Assembly (NCBI GenBank): GCA_964034945.1
Contig: OZ035960.1
Location: 115,919,824 to 115,983,823, forward strand
Direction: 5' to 3'
DNA from: Chrysopilus asiliformis
Taxonomy: Eukaryota; Arthropoda; Insecta; Diptera; Rhagionidae
Length of the DNA: 64,000 nucleotides
In this document: piece after piece, positions 61,387 through 64,000 of the stretch
Layout: each line of letters opens with the position of its first letter
Numbering within the stretch: the first letter of the stretch is position 1
Made by a program: the position numbers and the translations under genes
The notes under the pieces: model-generated
What the model was told of the DNA's origin: nothing
What the model saw: only the letters and a program-made list of their open reading frames with translations
Databases searched by the model: none

Positions 61387-64000
61387 TCATATTTTAAATT
61401 TATCATGTGTTTTAGTTGTCCATATGTCAGGTTTCAATTCTTGAGGTAGATTTGTTGTTGTCTTTTGTTTAGGAATTGTCCTTGGACTACTGATAAGGGC
61501 AGTTAAAACACCACCAAATATAGCTAACGATGCGAACGCCGTTTGCGGTATTAGTTGACCAAAAATCACAGTTGCCCCGACGAAGGGGGCGGTAAGGAGC
61601 CAAATTCGGGCCCAAACTATTGTCGAGAATCCACAGATTTTCTTTTTTTCATCACTAACCAATTCTGTTGTGCTAATCAATTAAAAAAAATAATTACATA
61701 GAGTAGATGTTACCAAATTTTGGGGAAAGATCGGTTTACCATGTCGTTAAAATTGCTAAAGTGGATGATATGGCAACTTTCGAGATCATCGCCGACAGCA
61801 TTAAAATCGCAACACGATTGTTTCCTCTAACTGAAAAAGAGAAAGTCAGTTAGTCGTCAGTAGGTATATAATTAATTTTTGATTCTTACGCTCTGCTGGG
61901 ATGATCCATGCTAAATATGCAATGCAGCCTGCAATGATGTTAAAACAACCAGACCAGAACCATTTTCTAGTTGTATTTAAAATTAAAAAGAGCCCAATAA
62001 AGACTCCGGTAATCTCACTGAGGCCGGCTATTGCAGTATTAATTTCTAAATGATCACGACTAAAGGAACGGATATTGAGAAGCATTCCATAGTAAACTAC
62101 AATATAAATTGACCTACAATATAGATTTGAAGAGTGAAAGAACACCCATATTTTAAATTCATATATCATAATACCATGATAAGTGAACACAAATCATGTG
62201 ACGTATGGCTCGAGGTCCTTTCCAGATTGCCCACCATCCTGCAGGAGCTGGAGCTTCCATGCACGCGATTGCCTGGTTTTTGAGCTGTTGATCAATGTCA
62301 CTTGGAAGACCGTGTTTAGTTCCGTTAATTTCTATGCATTCTATTAAAATCATTTTGGCCTCGTGAACTCGTCCACGCTGGATCATCCATCGCGGCGAGT
62401 CAGGTATGAATCTAGAAAAATTGTGAAAAATACTTTCATCACACCCAAAATAATTGTGTTCGTTTTTTTTTAATAATATAAAACAATAGAAAAGCTACAG
62501 TTGCCAGGGGACAACCGTCAAATCTTTTATTTTATGGAGTAATACTCTTTTTCAAAAGTAAACGGTTTTCCAAAAGTGTGGAAATTTATTTGGTATTTCG
62601 ATTATTTTTAATAATTTGGGATAGAGTTACGTTAATTTATTCACAAGAAAAACTAATATACTGTTTAATTACTTACCTCCATAAATAAACTAAAATAAAT
62701 GTTGGTAAGGATATTGCCATATAAAGTTGTGTCCAACTACTGAAAAACATCGCCAGTCCTGGCAATAGAATAACTCCAATTGACCAAAATTGTTCGAATA
62801 GTGTACAGACGATAGTACGATATTTACCGCCAGTAATATCCGTAACTATTTAAAGAAAATAATAATAAAAAATTTAAGATTGATTTAAATATTTATGTGA
62901 ATTTAAATTTTTTGGCCGCGGGTCGAATAAGATTATGTAAAGTTTTGATCAAATAGGTGTTTGAAAAAGAAAGCCATATTTTTTTGAATGTTGTTAATTT
63001 TTTCCGATATACTACTAAGTTTTTTTCGTTTTTTTTCATTGTTTAAATGTGGAAAATTTGATAGCCTATGGAAACCCGTGGAAAATTTGATAGGAAAGTA
63101 AATGTGGAAAATTTGATAGCCTATGGAAACCCGGTCCAAGGGTGAAAATCAAAGCGTGGACCTTCATTTATTTATTGTATTATGATATATGAATTTAAAA
63201 TATGGGTGTTCTTTCACTCTTCAAATGTGTGTGTAAAATTTATTCTTTATTGAACGATGTAGGCTTAATCAGTTTTCTGATTCCTAATTTCTTACGGAAA
63301 ATAAAGAAATCCAAAATAGTCTACTAATTTTAGATGAAACAATGTTGGGTAAAGAATGATTTTTTTTTGTCATGCCAGAGGAAAATGATATGGAAAAAGT
63401 GACATGAATGAAAAGAACGATAAACTCACATATCATTCCTCCTGCTGTATACATTAGGGCGCAGCAGACTGCGGATAGGCACCTTAAAGAGATTACCGCG
63501 ATATTATAATTGTCCGGCAAAAAAATAGAAACATTGTGAAGTATTGTTAAATAGCAAAATAAACGCACCTGAAGAAAACGTGTAATTCATATGAAGAAAC
63601 ATGTCCAGTCATATTTCCGCAAAAAATCTGCGTTAGCATTCCGGACAGCATCACATTCCTGGGACTAAAACTGCACGAAATAAAAAAAAATATGATAAAC
63701 ATTGAAAAAAAAACTAAAAATTGGAGAATAAATTGGCAAGCAGAAAAAGGCGATCAGTGAAGAAAAGGTGATAAATGCAATTGAATGTTGATTTTCGGAG
63801 GAGAAGAAGGATTATTCAAATATTAACTTACTGTTTAAGTAATGTACTAGCTAATATACCGCCGTTTAGCACGCCGAACAGATGGAAGAATTGGGTGACC
63901 GCAACCAAAATATCTCTGGAGCAGACCAAATCGAATTGCGTGATCAGCGAATGAAAATCTGCATGATGTTCAAAACTGTTACATGGTACTACGGATGCAT
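61387..64000 (-). CDS. SLC22-type organic ion transporter (5' part missing at window edge)
   Basis: Eight exons, read from the window edge: 64000-63832 (continues beyond), 63670-63569, 63482-63430, 62845-62677, 62411-62175, 62113-61890, 61830-61740 and 61672-61387. All phases agree; about 443 C-terminal residues are present. Family features: FDLVCSRD in the large extracellular loop, SGMLTQIFCGNMTGH and LHVFFRCLSAVCCALMYTAG (membrane helices), FIPDSPRWMIQRGRVHEAK after helix 6, then the C-terminal six helices, ending in a polar tail (DIWTTKTHDKFKI). Such major-facilitator proteins move organic cations, anions or carnitine-like zwitterions across the plasma membrane; the substrate cannot be told. 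Intron 62174-62114 has an inverted copy in the intron 63429-62846. The start and the first helix lie outside the window. Confidence 0.88.
63045..63133. repeat. 34-bp direct repeats in an SLC22-gene intron
   Basis: Two copies of a 34-bp unit (AAATGTGGAAAATTTGATAG continuing into CCTATGGAAACCCG) at 63045-63078 and 63100-63133 flank a partial third (63079-63094). Confidence 0.75.
63177..63226 (+). repeat. Inverted copy of the intron 62174-62114
   Basis: The 50 bases GTATTATGATATATGAATTT onward are identical to the first 50 bases (minus strand) of the 61-bp intron at 62174-62114. The identity begins at the intron's GT and stops 11 bases before its AG. Confidence 0.85.

Overview
The window is animal nuclear DNA, most likely from a fly (Diptera) outside the well-studied Drosophila group. 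It is AT-rich, the genes have many short GT-AG introns (about 50-80 bp) next to a few kb-sized ones, and the proteins read best as insect orthologs: KSR, holocarboxylase synthetase, RpL6, the DRG1/128up GTPase, TACC, a cys-loop chloride channel, ZAD zinc-finger proteins, an SLC22 transporter and a CRAL-TRIO protein. There is no bacterial gene organisation. Exon models were built by hand from reading frame, splice-site and phase agreement. Every multi-exon model closes in frame, but none was checked against RNA or a database.  Layout. 1.6-3.2 kb: a CRAL-TRIO lipid-transfer protein (minus). 4.2-16.9 kb: holocarboxylase synthetase (plus, 13 exons), whose 5.8-kb eleventh intron holds the complete, uninterrupted coding sequence of ksr on the opposite strand. 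17.4-18.4 kb: ribosomal protein L6 with a pyrimidine TCT-type start. 20.2-22.7 kb: a ligand-gated chloride channel subunit (minus). 22.7-31.2 kb: a gene-poor stretch that contains a 1.5-kb nested foldback element with a tRNA-like Pol III segment inside it. 31.2-31.4 kb: a candidate 69-residue membrane microprotein (minus), head to head with a FAM234/ITFG3-like FG-GAP membrane protein (31.7-35.8 kb, plus). 36.4-38.9 kb: DRG1/128up (minus), convergent with the FAM234-like gene. 39.8-44.1 kb: two tandem paralogous ZAD-C2H2 zinc-finger genes (minus). 47.0-54.7 kb: tacc (minus, 12 coding exons), with a possible alternative first exon at 60 kb. 61.4-64.0 kb: an SLC22-type transporter (minus), cut by the window edge.  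The genes do not form a pathway. They are housekeeping and signalling genes side by side: biotin attachment to carboxylases (HCS), the Ras/MAPK scaffold (KSR), translation (RpL6, DRG1), spindle/centrosome function (TACC), and transport or signalling at membranes. Introns and intergenic DNA are loaded with small non-autonomous inverted-repeat elements (MITEs) of several families; one 129-bp family appears three times.  The most unusual observations are: a 50-bp inverted copy of an SLC22 intron that starts exactly at that intron's 5' splice site and lies inside another intron of the same gene; the nested foldback element with an internal tRNA-like sequence; the microprotein ORF in the putative bidirectional promoter; three short stop-free introns of lengths divisible by three in the FAM234-like gene; and intron differences, including a GC-AG intron, between the two zinc-finger paralogs.
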